From positions 10,068,001 through 10,132,000 of the forward strand of contig NZ_NETK01000001.1 in the NCBI RefSeq assembly GCF_002343915.1: a stretch of 64,000 nt of DNA. Reading direction: 5' to 3'. Within the stretch, counting starts at the first letter, position 1. Each line of letters opens with the position of its first letter. Source of the stretch: Nannocystis exedens (lineage in GTDB: Bacteria > Myxococcota_A > Polyangia > Nannocystales > Nannocystaceae). The notes beneath the pieces were generated by a model that was not told the origin of the DNA, ran no database searches, and saw nothing but the letters and a program-made list of their open reading frames with translations. Of the stretch, positions 37,777 to 46,390 are shown piece by piece. The translations under genes were made by a program, and so were the position numbers.

Positions 37777-38089
37777 GGCGCGCGACAGACGATGCGCGAA
37801 GCGTGGCCGCGGAGGTCGGCGGGGCGCGGGCGATGGATCCTCGGGGCAGGTCGATGTCGATGCGCGCGGGGTGAGCGAGGCGTGGCGAGGGTCACCGGAG
37901 CTGCGCGGGTCGGATGGCGGCGATGGAGCACGGCGAATGTCCTTCGTGCGGCGCGTGGTTCGAGGACGACCGCGGGCACGGCGAACGCTGCGTGGGGTCC
38001 GCTCGAGCGCGGCGGATCACTGGAATGGATGCGATCGCGGCGACAATTGATCGGAGGCCCGGGAGCATTGTCCGCGAGAGAGGCTCGCC
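37777..38089. other. Intergenic region with a possible zinc-finger fragment
   Basis: About 310 bp. A plus-strand frame from 37914 begins MAAMEHGECPSCGAWFEDD and RGHGERC, a CxxC...HxxxC pattern with normal codon use, then degenerates before the next gene. It may be a gene remnant; no full gene is supported. Confidence 0.4.
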
Positions 38090-39142
38090 ATGTCGTCGCC
38101 CGTCTGTTCGCCCTCGCTGCGCGCGCCCGCCCACGATCCGCTGCCCGACGCGGGCCGGATCGCGGCGACCTGCGCGATGTCCGACCCGATCCAGCGCAAC
38201 CTGTGGATCACGTACGTGTTTCACCGCCTCGAGGTCGCGCTGGCGAGTCGGCTCGGCGAGGAGGACGTCAGCTGGTGCGCGTACGGGACGTGGGCGTCGA
38301 AGAGCGCGGGGCGGTTCATCCGCGGCGAGATGGTGCTCGCGGCGCTGCGGCCGTGGATGGCTCGCACGGCGGGGGTCGGCCGCGTGGTGGCGCGCATCGA
38401 CGGCGAGGTGCGCGAGCGGATCGCGGCCGGCAACCTGATGGTGTTCGCCGAGCTGGCGCCGCTGTTCCGCGCGCTGGTCGATGTCCTCGAGGTGGCGCCG
38501 GCGCAGCGCCGGGCGGCCGCGGAGGCGGCGTTCGCCGGGCTCACCGAAGGGGCGACGTTCGCCGGCGGGCAGACGCTGCTGCGGCGGGCGTTCGCGGCGT
38601 ACTTGACGGCGGCGGAGACCCGCGAGGCGAAGGCGCGGGCGGAGCAGATCCTGCTGGCGAACACGCTGGTCGGCTATCACGAGCAGATCCGGCTGCAGCC
38701 GACGATCGCGGCGGCGCTGTCGGCCCCGCTGGCGGTGCTGGTGACGAGCGACGCGGCGCCGCTGCGGCGGGCCCTCGGCGAGCGGCTCGGCGAGGTGGCG
38801 CGCGCGCTGCTGACGCGCTGGATGATGACGATCGACCTGCCGGAAGGGGCGCTGGCGCTCGGCCGCGACGTGCCGGCGACGCGCGACGGGCGGATGTTCC
38901 CGGCCGCGTTGACGCAGATCGAGGACCCGGAGCTGCGCGCGGTGCTCGAGGAGGTCGACCGCACGCCCGACACGACGCAGGGCAGCGCGGCGGCCGACTG
39001 GGCGGCGCTGGCGGACCGCATGAACTTCATCGTCGACCTGTTCCGCTCGCGCCAGCGCGACGAGTCGCTGCGACGGTCGCCGTTCCGCCCGGATCAGGTG
39101 GCGGCGATGCACCTGGGGCTGCGGCCGCTCGGGCCGCTGTGA
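38090..39142 (+). CDS. Conserved hypothetical helical protein, 350 aa
   Basis: Soluble, mostly alpha-helical protein with regular Ala/Leu/Arg/Glu heptads, no signal peptide and no known catalytic motif. Features: SDPIQRNLWITYVFHRLEVAL near the start, AYGTWASKSAGRFIRGE about 65-80, and RMNFIVDLFRSRQRDESL near the end. Codon bias is strong, so the gene is real. I cannot assign a family. It stands alone between a propeller lipoprotein and another lipoprotein gene. Confidence 0.7.
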   Translation: MSSPVCSPSLRAPAHDPLPDAGRIAATCAMSDPIQRNLWITYVFHRLEVALASRLGEEDVSWCAYGTWASKSAGRFIRGEMVLAALRPWMARTAGVGRVVARIDGEVRERIAAGNLMVFAELAPLFRALVDVLEVAPAQRRAAAEAAFAGLTEGATFAGGQTLLRRAFAAYLTAAETREAKARAEQILLANTLVGYHEQIRLQPTIAAALSAPLAVLVTSDAAPLRRALGERLGEVARALLTRWMMTIDLPEGALALGRDVPATRDGRMFPAALTQIEDPELRAVLEEVDRTPDTTQGSAAADWAALADRMNFIVDLFRSRQRDESLRRSPFRPDQVAAMHLGLRPLGPL

Positions 39143-39221
39143 GGGACGAGGGGCGCGGCTGAGAAAAATTACGCGGGGCCGCAATTGCCGGGCGCGCTGC
39201 GGGTACCTCTCCGGTGAGGCC

Positions 39222-39851
39222 ATGCTCTCCGAACACGCCCCCAGGCTGGCGATCGTCGCGCTCGCGCTCGCCGGTTGTCGCGCCGGGCCGAACATCAGCC
39301 CGTACGACAGCTCGCTGCTCGGGCTGTACACGATCGAGTCGTGGACGGCGAACGCGGCGAGCTGCGCGGCCGAGGGGCCGTCGGTGCTGGCGGAGCGGAG
39401 CGAGCGCCTGGCGCTCGTGGAGGCCTGCACGGTGCCGCACGAGGGGCTCCACGTGGCGCCGTGCGAGGACGTCGGGTCGTGCGCGCGCGAGGTGTGCGAC
39501 GGCAACGTCTTCCGCGCGTTCCCGCTCGGGTGGGACCGGCTGGTCGGCGACGACAAGGAGGGCTGGCGCGGCAAGTCGTGGCAGCAGCCGGAGCAGGTCG
39601 GCGACCACTGCGAGGCGGTGCTGCGCGACGCGAGCGAGACGCTGGACGGCGAGACGCTGGTGGTGCGCGTGCGGGTGTTCCCGGCGGTGAGCTTCCCGAT
39701 CGACGAGACGGGTCATTGCTGGGACCTGGAGGAGGCGGCGGCGGCCGTGGAGGGCCAGTCGTGCGCCGGGCTCGAGGCCCCGGCGCGCCCGCAGTGGCGC
39801 GCGCTCGCGGGCGTCGACGCAGGAAGACATGACCGGAGGGGCATGCTCTGA
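39222..39851 (+). CDS. Lipoprotein, unknown
   Basis: Lipoprotein of 209 aa, lipobox LALAGC (Cys19). The mature part has eight Cys in pairs (SCAAEG, EACTVPHEG, APCEDVGSCAREVC, DHCEAVL, HCWDLEE), suggesting disulfides in one globular domain (GLYTIESWTANAASC). No family recognised. The last seven residues (HDRRGML and neighbours) and the TGA stop are encoded by the first units of a six-unit repeat array. Confidence 0.65.
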   Translation: MLSEHAPRLAIVALALAGCRAGPNISPYDSSLLGLYTIESWTANAASCAAEGPSVLAERSERLALVEACTVPHEGLHVAPCEDVGSCAREVCDGNVFRAFPLGWDRLVGDDKEGWRGKSWQQPEQVGDHCEAVLRDASETLDGETLVVRVRVFPAVSFPIDETGHCWDLEEAAAAVEGQSCAGLEAPARPQWRALAGVDAGRHDRRGML

Positions 39852-39911
39852 AGGGCATGTCTCGATGGAAATGTCTTTCAAGGCATGTTTGAAGAGACAT
39901 GTCCTTCAGGG
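39828..39911. repeat. 14-bp tandem repeat, 6 units, spanning two convergent gene ends
   Basis: CATG-type units at 39828, 39842, 39856, 39870, 39884 and 39898; every step is exactly 14. Interiors follow TCYTNNARGG (such as TCTCGATGGA, TCCTTCAGGG). The array contains the plus-strand stop TGA at 39849-39851 and the minus-strand stop of the opposing gene at 39906-39908. It forms the shared 3' border of two convergent genes. Confidence 0.9.
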
Positions 39912-40565
39912 CTGGACCCAGCGCAGGACGGCCTCGGCGGCGGAGTCCGGCGAGGTGCTGAAGCAGAGGCGGGCGTCCGGGGCGACGGCGTGGATCAGGT
40001 TGACGAGCCGCTCGAACAGCAGGAGCTGGGAAGGGGCGGTGCGGATGCCGGCGCCGATCATGACGGCGGCCCAGTCGCGGGCGGCGAGGCGAGCGCGCAC
40101 GGCGGCCTCGACCTCCTGCCAGTCGGTGGTGACGAGGCACCACTCGGCGTCGAAGCCGGCCGCGGTGGTGGCCGCGAGCGAGGCGGCCAGGCCGGCGACG
40201 AGCTTGGCCTCGTCGAGGCCGGGGTAGTCGCTGAAGTCGATGACGCGGGGCTCGAGGCCGACCAGGAGGACGGCTTTTTTGGCGGCCGAGGGCGGGACGA
40301 CCGGGTCGAGCAGCACGAGCTCGGCGGGGCCGGCGATCCCGGGTCGGCTCATCGCCTCGGGCAGGGCGGGGTCGGCGAGGAAGGCGTGGGCCTGCGCGGG
40401 CGTGGGAAAGTCGAGGGCGATGGCGACGGCGTCGGGATCGTCGGCCTGACGATAGGGGCGCGCGCCGGTGCACCCGTGGGCGCGCCGGGTGGCGGCCATC
40501 TGGTCGTGGAGCGCGAGCCAGGCGTCGAAATCGGTGATTCGGTGGCGGACGAGGAGGGTGGCCAT
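39906..40565 (-). CDS. Ferredoxin-like (ABM-type) N-domain protein, hypothetical
   Basis: Protein of 219 aa in two parts. Residues 1-90 (MATLLVRHRITDFDAWLALHD, ALDFPTPAQAHAFLADP) look like a dimeric alpha/beta-barrel (ABM/EthD-like) domain. Residues 95-215 (AVLLVGLEPRVIDFSD, EWCLVTTDWQEVEAAVRARL, DWAAVMIGAGIR) look like a Rossmann-like domain and are often annotated as hypothetical. Likely co-expressed with the Old Yellow Enzyme gene 50 bp upstream on the same strand. Function unknown; redox or small-molecule chemistry is suggested by the neighbour. Confidence 0.65.
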   Translation of the reverse strand: MATLLVRHRITDFDAWLALHDQMAATRRAHGCTGARPYRQADDPDAVAIALDFPTPAQAHAFLADPALPEAMSRPGIAGPAELVLLDPVVPPSAAKKAVLLVGLEPRVIDFSDYPGLDEAKLVAGLAASLAATTAAGFDAEWCLVTTDWQEVEAAVRARLAARDWAAVMIGAGIRTAPSQLLLFERLVNLIHAVAPDARLCFSTSPDSAAEAVLRWVQP

Positions 40566-40616
40566 GACAAATGGGTCCTTGCTGCGAGCGGGCGATTCGC
40601 GGGAGCGGGGCGACGG

Positions 40617-41672
<1,056 letters not shown>

Positions 41673-41698
41673 GGGGCGCTGCTCCTGGGTGAGTACGA

Positions 41699-41762
41699 GC
41701 TCACTGTGAGCGCCGCAGCGGCTCTGGCCAATGGGGCCGAGATGGACGTACTGTCCGTCCAT
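41699..41762. promoter_or_regulatory. Divergent OYE-LysR control region with two palindromes
   Basis: Between the two divergent starts lie GCTCAC-T-GTGAGC (41699-41711, perfect) and a 21-bp palindrome with arms ATGGACG/CGTCCAT (41742-41762) whose right arm overlaps the LysR start codon. The second would allow autorepression; the first is next to the OYE start. LysR regulators typically act on such shared regions. Confidence 0.65.
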
Positions 41763-42699
41763 GCGGACAATCCGGCGCGCCGACCCGAGCTGCGTGGTGG
41801 CCTTCGTGGAGGTGGTGGCCCGCGGGGGCTTCCGCGAGGCGTCGCGGGCGCTCGGGGTGCCGAAGTCGACGCTGAGCCAGCGGGTGGCGGCGCTCGAGCA
41901 GCAGCTCGACACCCGCCTGCTGGTGCGCACGACCCGGAGCGTGAAGCTGACGGACGTCGGGGCGCGCTACCACACCGAGGTGGCGCCGGCGATCGCGGCG
42001 CTGCAGGCGGCGGAGGGGCTGATCGGGGCGCTGCACGAGCGCCCGACCGGCCGGGTGCGCCTGACGGCGGCGTACGAGCTCGGGCAACGGGCGCTCGGGC
42101 CGGTGCTGGCGACGTTTGCGAGCCGCTACCCGGAGGTGGCGCTCGAGGTCGACCTCACCGACCGCCAGGTCGACCTGATCGAGGAGGGCTACGACCTGGC
42201 GATCCGCGTCGGGCCGCTGGCCGACTCGGGCCTGGTGGCGCGCCGCCTGGGCGGGCCGGTGCGCGTGGGGGTGTACGCGAGCCCGAAGTACCTGCGCCGC
42301 GCGGGGACGCCGAAGGAGCCGGGGGCGCTGGCGGACCACCGCTGCCTGGTGATGTGGGGCGCTCGCACGGGAGCGCGCTGGCCGTTCCGCGGGCCGCGGA
42401 AGCTGCGGACGGTGGCCGTGACGCCGCACGCGGCGGTGAACAGCTACGAGGTGCTGCGGGCGATGGCGGTGGCAGGGGCGGGGATCGCCCGCTTGCCCGC
42501 GATGCAGGCGGCGCCGCACGTGCGGGCGGGGGAGCTGGTCGAGGTGCTGGCGGAGTTCGCGGTGCCGCCGACGAACCTGTTCGCGGTGTACCCGCGAGCG
42601 CGCGGCGCAGCGCCGGCGGTGCGGGCGATGCTCGAGCTGTTGGCGGAGACGATCGATCTGGGGGGGCCGGTCGAGGGGCAGGCGAAGCCGCGGAGATGA
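41761..42699 (+). CDS. LysR-family transcriptional regulator
   Basis: Regulator of 312 aa. The winged helix spans residues 8-65 (FVEVVARGGFREASRALGVPKSTLSQRVAALEQQL contains the recognition helix; key part PKSTLSQRV). The effector domain (about 90-295) has the PBP2 fold (GRVRLTAAYELG, DLAIRVGPLADSGLVARRLG). It is of the CrgA/DsdC-like subgroup that regulates adjacent redox enzymes. It is divergent from the OYE gene. ATG 41761 is chosen since the helix-turn-helix starts immediately after. Confidence 0.92.
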   Translation: MRTIRRADPSCVVAFVEVVARGGFREASRALGVPKSTLSQRVAALEQQLDTRLLVRTTRSVKLTDVGARYHTEVAPAIAALQAAEGLIGALHERPTGRVRLTAAYELGQRALGPVLATFASRYPEVALEVDLTDRQVDLIEEGYDLAIRVGPLADSGLVARRLGGPVRVGVYASPKYLRRAGTPKEPGALADHRCLVMWGARTGARWPFRGPRKLRTVAVTPHAAVNSYEVLRAMAVAGAGIARLPAMQAAPHVRAGELVEVLAEFAVPPTNLFAVYPRARGAAPAVRAMLELLAETIDLGGPVEGQAKPRR

Positions 42700-42739
42700 G
42701 GGCCGGGGGCGAGACGCGGAGGGCGGCGCGGAGGGACGG

Positions 42740-42812
42740 GATGTCCCGAGAGACATGTGCCGGCGGAGGCGTCGGGCCCGGTGGGATGTCCCGAGGGACA
42801 TGTCCGAAGGTG
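42740..42812. repeat. 14-bp tandem repeats, 2 + 2 units, between convergent genes
   Basis: GATGTCCCGAGAGA + CATGTGCCGGCGGA (42740-42767) and GATGTCCCGAGGGA + CATGTCCGAAGGTG (42785-42812). Each first unit forms a stem ATGTC(C)...GACAT. The pairs lie in the 143-bp gap between the convergent lysR and VIT-vWA genes. Confidence 0.8.
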
Positions 42813-42842
42813 GCGACGCGTCCGCGGCGCGGGCCGGGGGCG

Positions 42843-45311
42843 TCAGCGCCAGAAGCCCTTGCGCTGCCTGGGCGGCGAGGGCGGCGGGCCGTTCTTCTTG
42901 CCGGCGAGCTCGCGCAGGGCGGTGACGGCGTCGTGCAGGGTCTGCAGCAGGTCGGCGGTGCTGAGGGCGGCGCGCAGGCGCTCGGCGATCGGGGCGAGGC
43001 GCGCGGCGAGGGCGTCGAGGCCGACGGTGCGCAGATCCTCGAGCAGCTCGAGCAGGCGCGCCACGGCGAGCTGAGCCGCCGGGGTGCCGCTCCTGGCCCG
43101 CAGGAGGTCGTCGGCGACGTCGAGCAGGCGCGCGAGGTAGGGGCCGGCGTCGATGCCCGCGCCGTCGACGGACTCCTGCTTGGAGACGCGGCCGGGCGCG
43201 GCGGGGGCCGGGGCGGCTCGGCCACGCAGGACCTGCGAACGCGGCGGGGCTGCGCCGGCTCGGCCGAGGCTGATCGCGCCGACGACCTTCGGCCCAGAGC
43301 GGGCGGTGGGGGACAGGATCGGGGCGGGCGGCGGCGCGGCCGGATCCGCGGCGCCGACGAAGCCGAAGGTGGTCGCGCCGAAGACCGGCGAAGCGCCGGT
43401 GGACCCTCCCAGGCTGCCGAACTGCTCTTCGCCCCACCCGGCCGGCTGCTCGACGGGCTGGGTGATGGTCCGGGGGGAGCCGCCCGGGTTGGCGATCTCG
43501 CGGTCGACGGCGACGAAGGCGGTGAAGCGCGACAGCACCTGGTGACGCAAGGACACGGCGAGGATCGCTCGCTCGATGCGGGTGCGGTCGCCGGGGTGAG
43601 CGGCGTATCGATCCTCGAGGTCGCGGATGTGCGCGCGGGCCCACGACTGCGCCAGGGCGGCGCCGGGACGCGCGGAGTCGAGGTGGATCCGCTGGGTGTA
43701 CTCGGTGCCGGCGGGCAGGCGGCCGCGCAGCTCGATGGCGGCGCCGGGGCGCGGGCGGCCGCGCCAGCGGACGTGAAGGACGAGCGGGGCGCCGGCGAAC
43801 ACGGCGGGCAGGCGGCGCGGGGCCTGGGTGGCGAGATCGAGGCCGTCGCCGTGGACGCTGACGTCGACGAGGACAGGGGTGGCGATCCGGCGGTGGATCT
43901 TGGCCATCACCTCGTCGAGGCGCTCCTCGCTCTCGACCAACTCGCAGGCGCCGCCGCCGACGGCCGCGAGGCGGCGCAGGAAGGCGGCGTTGACGGCCTG
44001 GTCGATGCCGAGGGTGAAGACGCGGACGTGCTGCAGGTGAGCGGCGTGGCGGCGCAGGAGCTCGTCCTCGTTGCCGACCTGGCCGTCGGTGACGAGCACG
44101 AGGACGCGGTCGCGGTCGTCGCGGCCGGCGAGCATGCGGGTGGCGAGCTCGAGCGGCAAGGCGAGCTCGGTGCCGCCGCGCTCCTGGACCTGCGCGAGGT
44201 ACTCGACGGCGCGGAAGCGGTTGCGATCGCCGGCGGGGACGAGCTGCGAGCCGAGGCTCGGCGGTGATTCGACGCGGTCGTCGAAGGCGAGCACGGCGAA
44301 GCGGTCGCGCTCGCCGAGCGTGTCGACGATGCGAGCCGCGGCCCGCCGCGCGGCGACCATCTTCCACCCGCCCATCGAGCCGGAGCGGTCGAGCACGAGG
44401 ACGACGTCGCGCGGGCGCGCCTGGGCGGCGGCGCCGACCGGCGGTACGACGGTGATCATGGCGGTGGCGCCCTCGCCGTCGGCGTCGGGGGCCCACACGG
44501 CGGCGCTGTGGAGGGCGGCGCCGCCGAGGGTCCAGCGGAGGATGAAGTCGCGGTCGAGGCGCTCGCCCGGGCGCAGCTCGACGCGCCAGCCGCGGCCGTC
44601 GGGCGCGGCGTGGACCTCGTGCAGGCTCGAGCGCAGGCCGGCGACGGGGAGGCCGGCGCCGTCGATGGTGACGGCGAGCGAGAGACGCACGGGGCTGGCG
44701 AAGCCGGGCAGGAGGACGGGCGGGCTGATCCGCGAGGCGTCGGGGACGCGATCGGTGTCGCTCGCGGTGCCGGTGCCGGCCTGCTCGTCGTCGAGCGGGA
44801 TGCCCGGGATGAAGCGCGGGGCGACCACCAGCGGGAAGGCCCAGGTGACCTCGCCGTCCTCGATCGGCAGCAGACCGACGGTGCGCAGGGTGATCACGAC
44901 GTGCTCGCCGGGGAGGAGGTTGCCGACGCGCAGGGTGAAGACGCCGGGTCGATCTTCCTCGGCGATCGCGGCGCGCTGGCCGGCCGCGATCGCGTGCTCG
45001 TAGACGTCGCGGGCCCGGCCGCGCTCGTCGATCACGCCGTCGACGATCCGGTCGCGGACCTGCATGCGAAAGGCGTGGACGGCGGCGCGGTCGGGCAGCG
45101 GAAAGATGTAGACGGCCTCGATCGGCGCGCCGGTGTGGTTGATGAAGGTCTGGTGGAGCTCGGTGGCCACCTCGAGGCCGTGGACGTGCGCGACGACGGA
45201 CAACGAGGCGAGGGGCAGGCAGCCGCGGGAGGTCTCGAGGCGACCGAAGGCGTGCTCGCTGCCGGACGGGTGCGCGAGCGTGGGATCGATGGTGAGCGCA
45301 GTGGGTATCAT
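42843..45311 (-). CDS. VIT and vWA domain protein
   Basis: Protein of 822 aa. VIT domain about 30-165 (EVATELHQTFINHTGAPIEAVYIFPLP), vWA domain about 300-480 with MIDAS DRSGSMGG and LVTDGQVGNED, then a beta region, a Pro/Ala linker and a C-terminal helical part (AQLAVARLLELLEDLRT). This is the inter-alpha-trypsin-inhibitor-like bacterial family; no signal peptide is visible. AGGAGG lies 7 nt before ATG 45311, and the ATG overlaps the TGA of the upstream MerR gene, so both are coupled in translation. Confidence 0.88.
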   Translation of the reverse strand: MIPTALTIDPTLAHPSGSEHAFGRLETSRGCLPLASLSVVAHVHGLEVATELHQTFINHTGAPIEAVYIFPLPDRAAVHAFRMQVRDRIVDGVIDERGRARDVYEHAIAAGQRAAIAEEDRPGVFTLRVGNLLPGEHVVITLRTVGLLPIEDGEVTWAFPLVVAPRFIPGIPLDDEQAGTGTASDTDRVPDASRISPPVLLPGFASPVRLSLAVTIDGAGLPVAGLRSSLHEVHAAPDGRGWRVELRPGERLDRDFILRWTLGGAALHSAAVWAPDADGEGATAMITVVPPVGAAAQARPRDVVLVLDRSGSMGGWKMVAARRAAARIVDTLGERDRFAVLAFDDRVESPPSLGSQLVPAGDRNRFRAVEYLAQVQERGGTELALPLELATRMLAGRDDRDRVLVLVTDGQVGNEDELLRRHAAHLQHVRVFTLGIDQAVNAAFLRRLAAVGGGACELVESEERLDEVMAKIHRRIATPVLVDVSVHGDGLDLATQAPRRLPAVFAGAPLVLHVRWRGRPRPGAAIELRGRLPAGTEYTQRIHLDSARPGAALAQSWARAHIRDLEDRYAAHPGDRTRIERAILAVSLRHQVLSRFTAFVAVDREIANPGGSPRTITQPVEQPAGWGEEQFGSLGGSTGASPVFGATTFGFVGAADPAAPPPAPILSPTARSGPKVVGAISLGRAGAAPPRSQVLRGRAAPAPAAPGRVSKQESVDGAGIDAGPYLARLLDVADDLLRARSGTPAAQLAVARLLELLEDLRTVGLDALAARLAPIAERLRAALSTADLLQTLHDAVTALRELAGKKNGPPPSPPRQRKGFWR

Positions 45312-45924
45312 GGGCAGTCCTCCTGCGGGTCGGGGTGAGCGGAGCGCGGGTCGAGGGCAGCGTCAGAGAGGTCGACGAGGTGGCGCCGGACGAGCTCGGC
45401 GAGCAGCGGGGCGGCGGCGGCGAGCAGGGCGGCCGCGTCGGCGTCGGTGGCAGGGCGCGCGGCGGTGAAGGCGAGGCGGACGCCGGGGGCGAGCGAAAGC
45501 TCGAGCGTGGGCGTGAGGGGAGGGGCGGGGATGGAGGGCGCGGGGTCGACGGCCGGTTCGGGGGGGTCGCGGCGCGCCAGAAGTCTCGGCGACCGGCGGC
45601 GCGGGGCCGAGGCCCGAGCTCGACGCCCGAGGTGCGCGCGAGGGCGGCGTCGTCGAGGGTCGGCAGGACGCGCTGGATCTCGGCGAGCGACCGGCCCTCG
45701 GCCTGCAGGCGCTTGATGGCGACGAGCTGGGCGAGGTGCCGGGGACCGTAGAGGGCGGTGCGACCCTGGAGGTGCGGACGGTCGAGCAGACCGAGGGTGG
45801 TGTAGTAGCGGATGCTGCGCTCGTCCGGGACGGCCCGCACCTGGCCGTTGGCGGGGGCCTCGTCGCTCGCCAGCCGCTGCTCGGCCTGACGGCTGAGCTC
45901 GCGGATCGTCCAGGGGACGCTCAC
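45308..45924 (-). CDS. MerR-family regulator, frameshifted in a C7 run
   Basis: Start GTG 45924. The N-terminal frame gives the MerR winged helix (DERSIRYYTTLGLLDRPHLQGRTALYGPRHL) and dimer helix (RSLAEIQRVLPTLDD). Past RAAGRRDFWRA the reading must move to another frame (EPAVDPAPSIPAPP to DPQEDCP), which alone reaches the TGA that overlaps the next start. The switch point is seven C on the minus strand (45560-45566); eight C would give one continuous protein of about 205 aa. Sequencing error, phase variation or a mutation are possible. It probably regulates itself and the VIT-vWA gene from the palindrome upstream. Confidence 0.75.
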
Positions 45925-45935
45925 GGGGACAGCAT

Positions 45936-45957
45936 GACACTGTCATATAACAGTGTC
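45936..45957. promoter_or_regulatory. 22-bp perfect palindrome, MerR operator
   Basis: Arms GACACTGT and ACAGTGTC with the 6-bp AT-only-but-one spacer CATATA. It begins 11 bp upstream of the MerR start. On the minus strand TTTACG and TTATAT are 18 bp apart, a possible -35/-10 pair with the dyad overlapping the -10. The site suits autoregulation of the MerR-VIT/vWA operon. Confidence 0.75.
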
Positions 45958-46048
45958 GAGATTTGTTTCGTAAACGTCCGTTATGAAGAGATAATTTTCC
46001 GCTGGAGCAAGACAATCGAGCGCGGAAATGCGCCTCGGTCGACCGGCG

Positions 46049-46090
46049 CAGGTCCGGACAGACATGCCCCAAGAGACATGTGGGGACGAA
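46049..46090. repeat. 14-bp tandem repeat, 3 units
   Basis: CAGGTCCGGACAGA (46049), CATGCCCCAAGAGA (46063), CATGTGGGGACGAA (46077). In the gap between merR and the propeller lipoprotein gene. Confidence 0.75.
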
Positions 46091-46289
46091 GCACGAGCGC
46101 GGCGCGACGAAGCACGCGGGCTACGGTCGGTGGATGGAGGTGGGCGAGAGACACGAGCTGCCCATCGCTCGCCTCGTGCTGTGCGGCGACCGGGATCCGG
46201 ACGAGGCCGCCGCGGAGTTCACGGCCTCGATCGGGACGACGGCGTGCGACGGGTGAGCAGGGGGGACAGGTGCCGAACGCCGGTCATGA

Positions 46290-46331
46290 CATGGCATCCA
46301 GGACATGCGCGAAGAGTCGTGTCATCGAGTG
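46290..46331. repeat. 14-bp tandem repeat, 3 units
   Basis: CATGGCATCCAGGA (46290), CATGCGCGAAGAGT (46304), CGTGTCATCGAGTG (46318). It ends 59 bp before the start of the propeller lipoprotein. Confidence 0.65.
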
Positions 46332-46390
46332 CGGCGCGCGATCGCGGCCGTCACCGGCCGCGCGGCCTGGGTTACCCTCGCGGCATTGCC

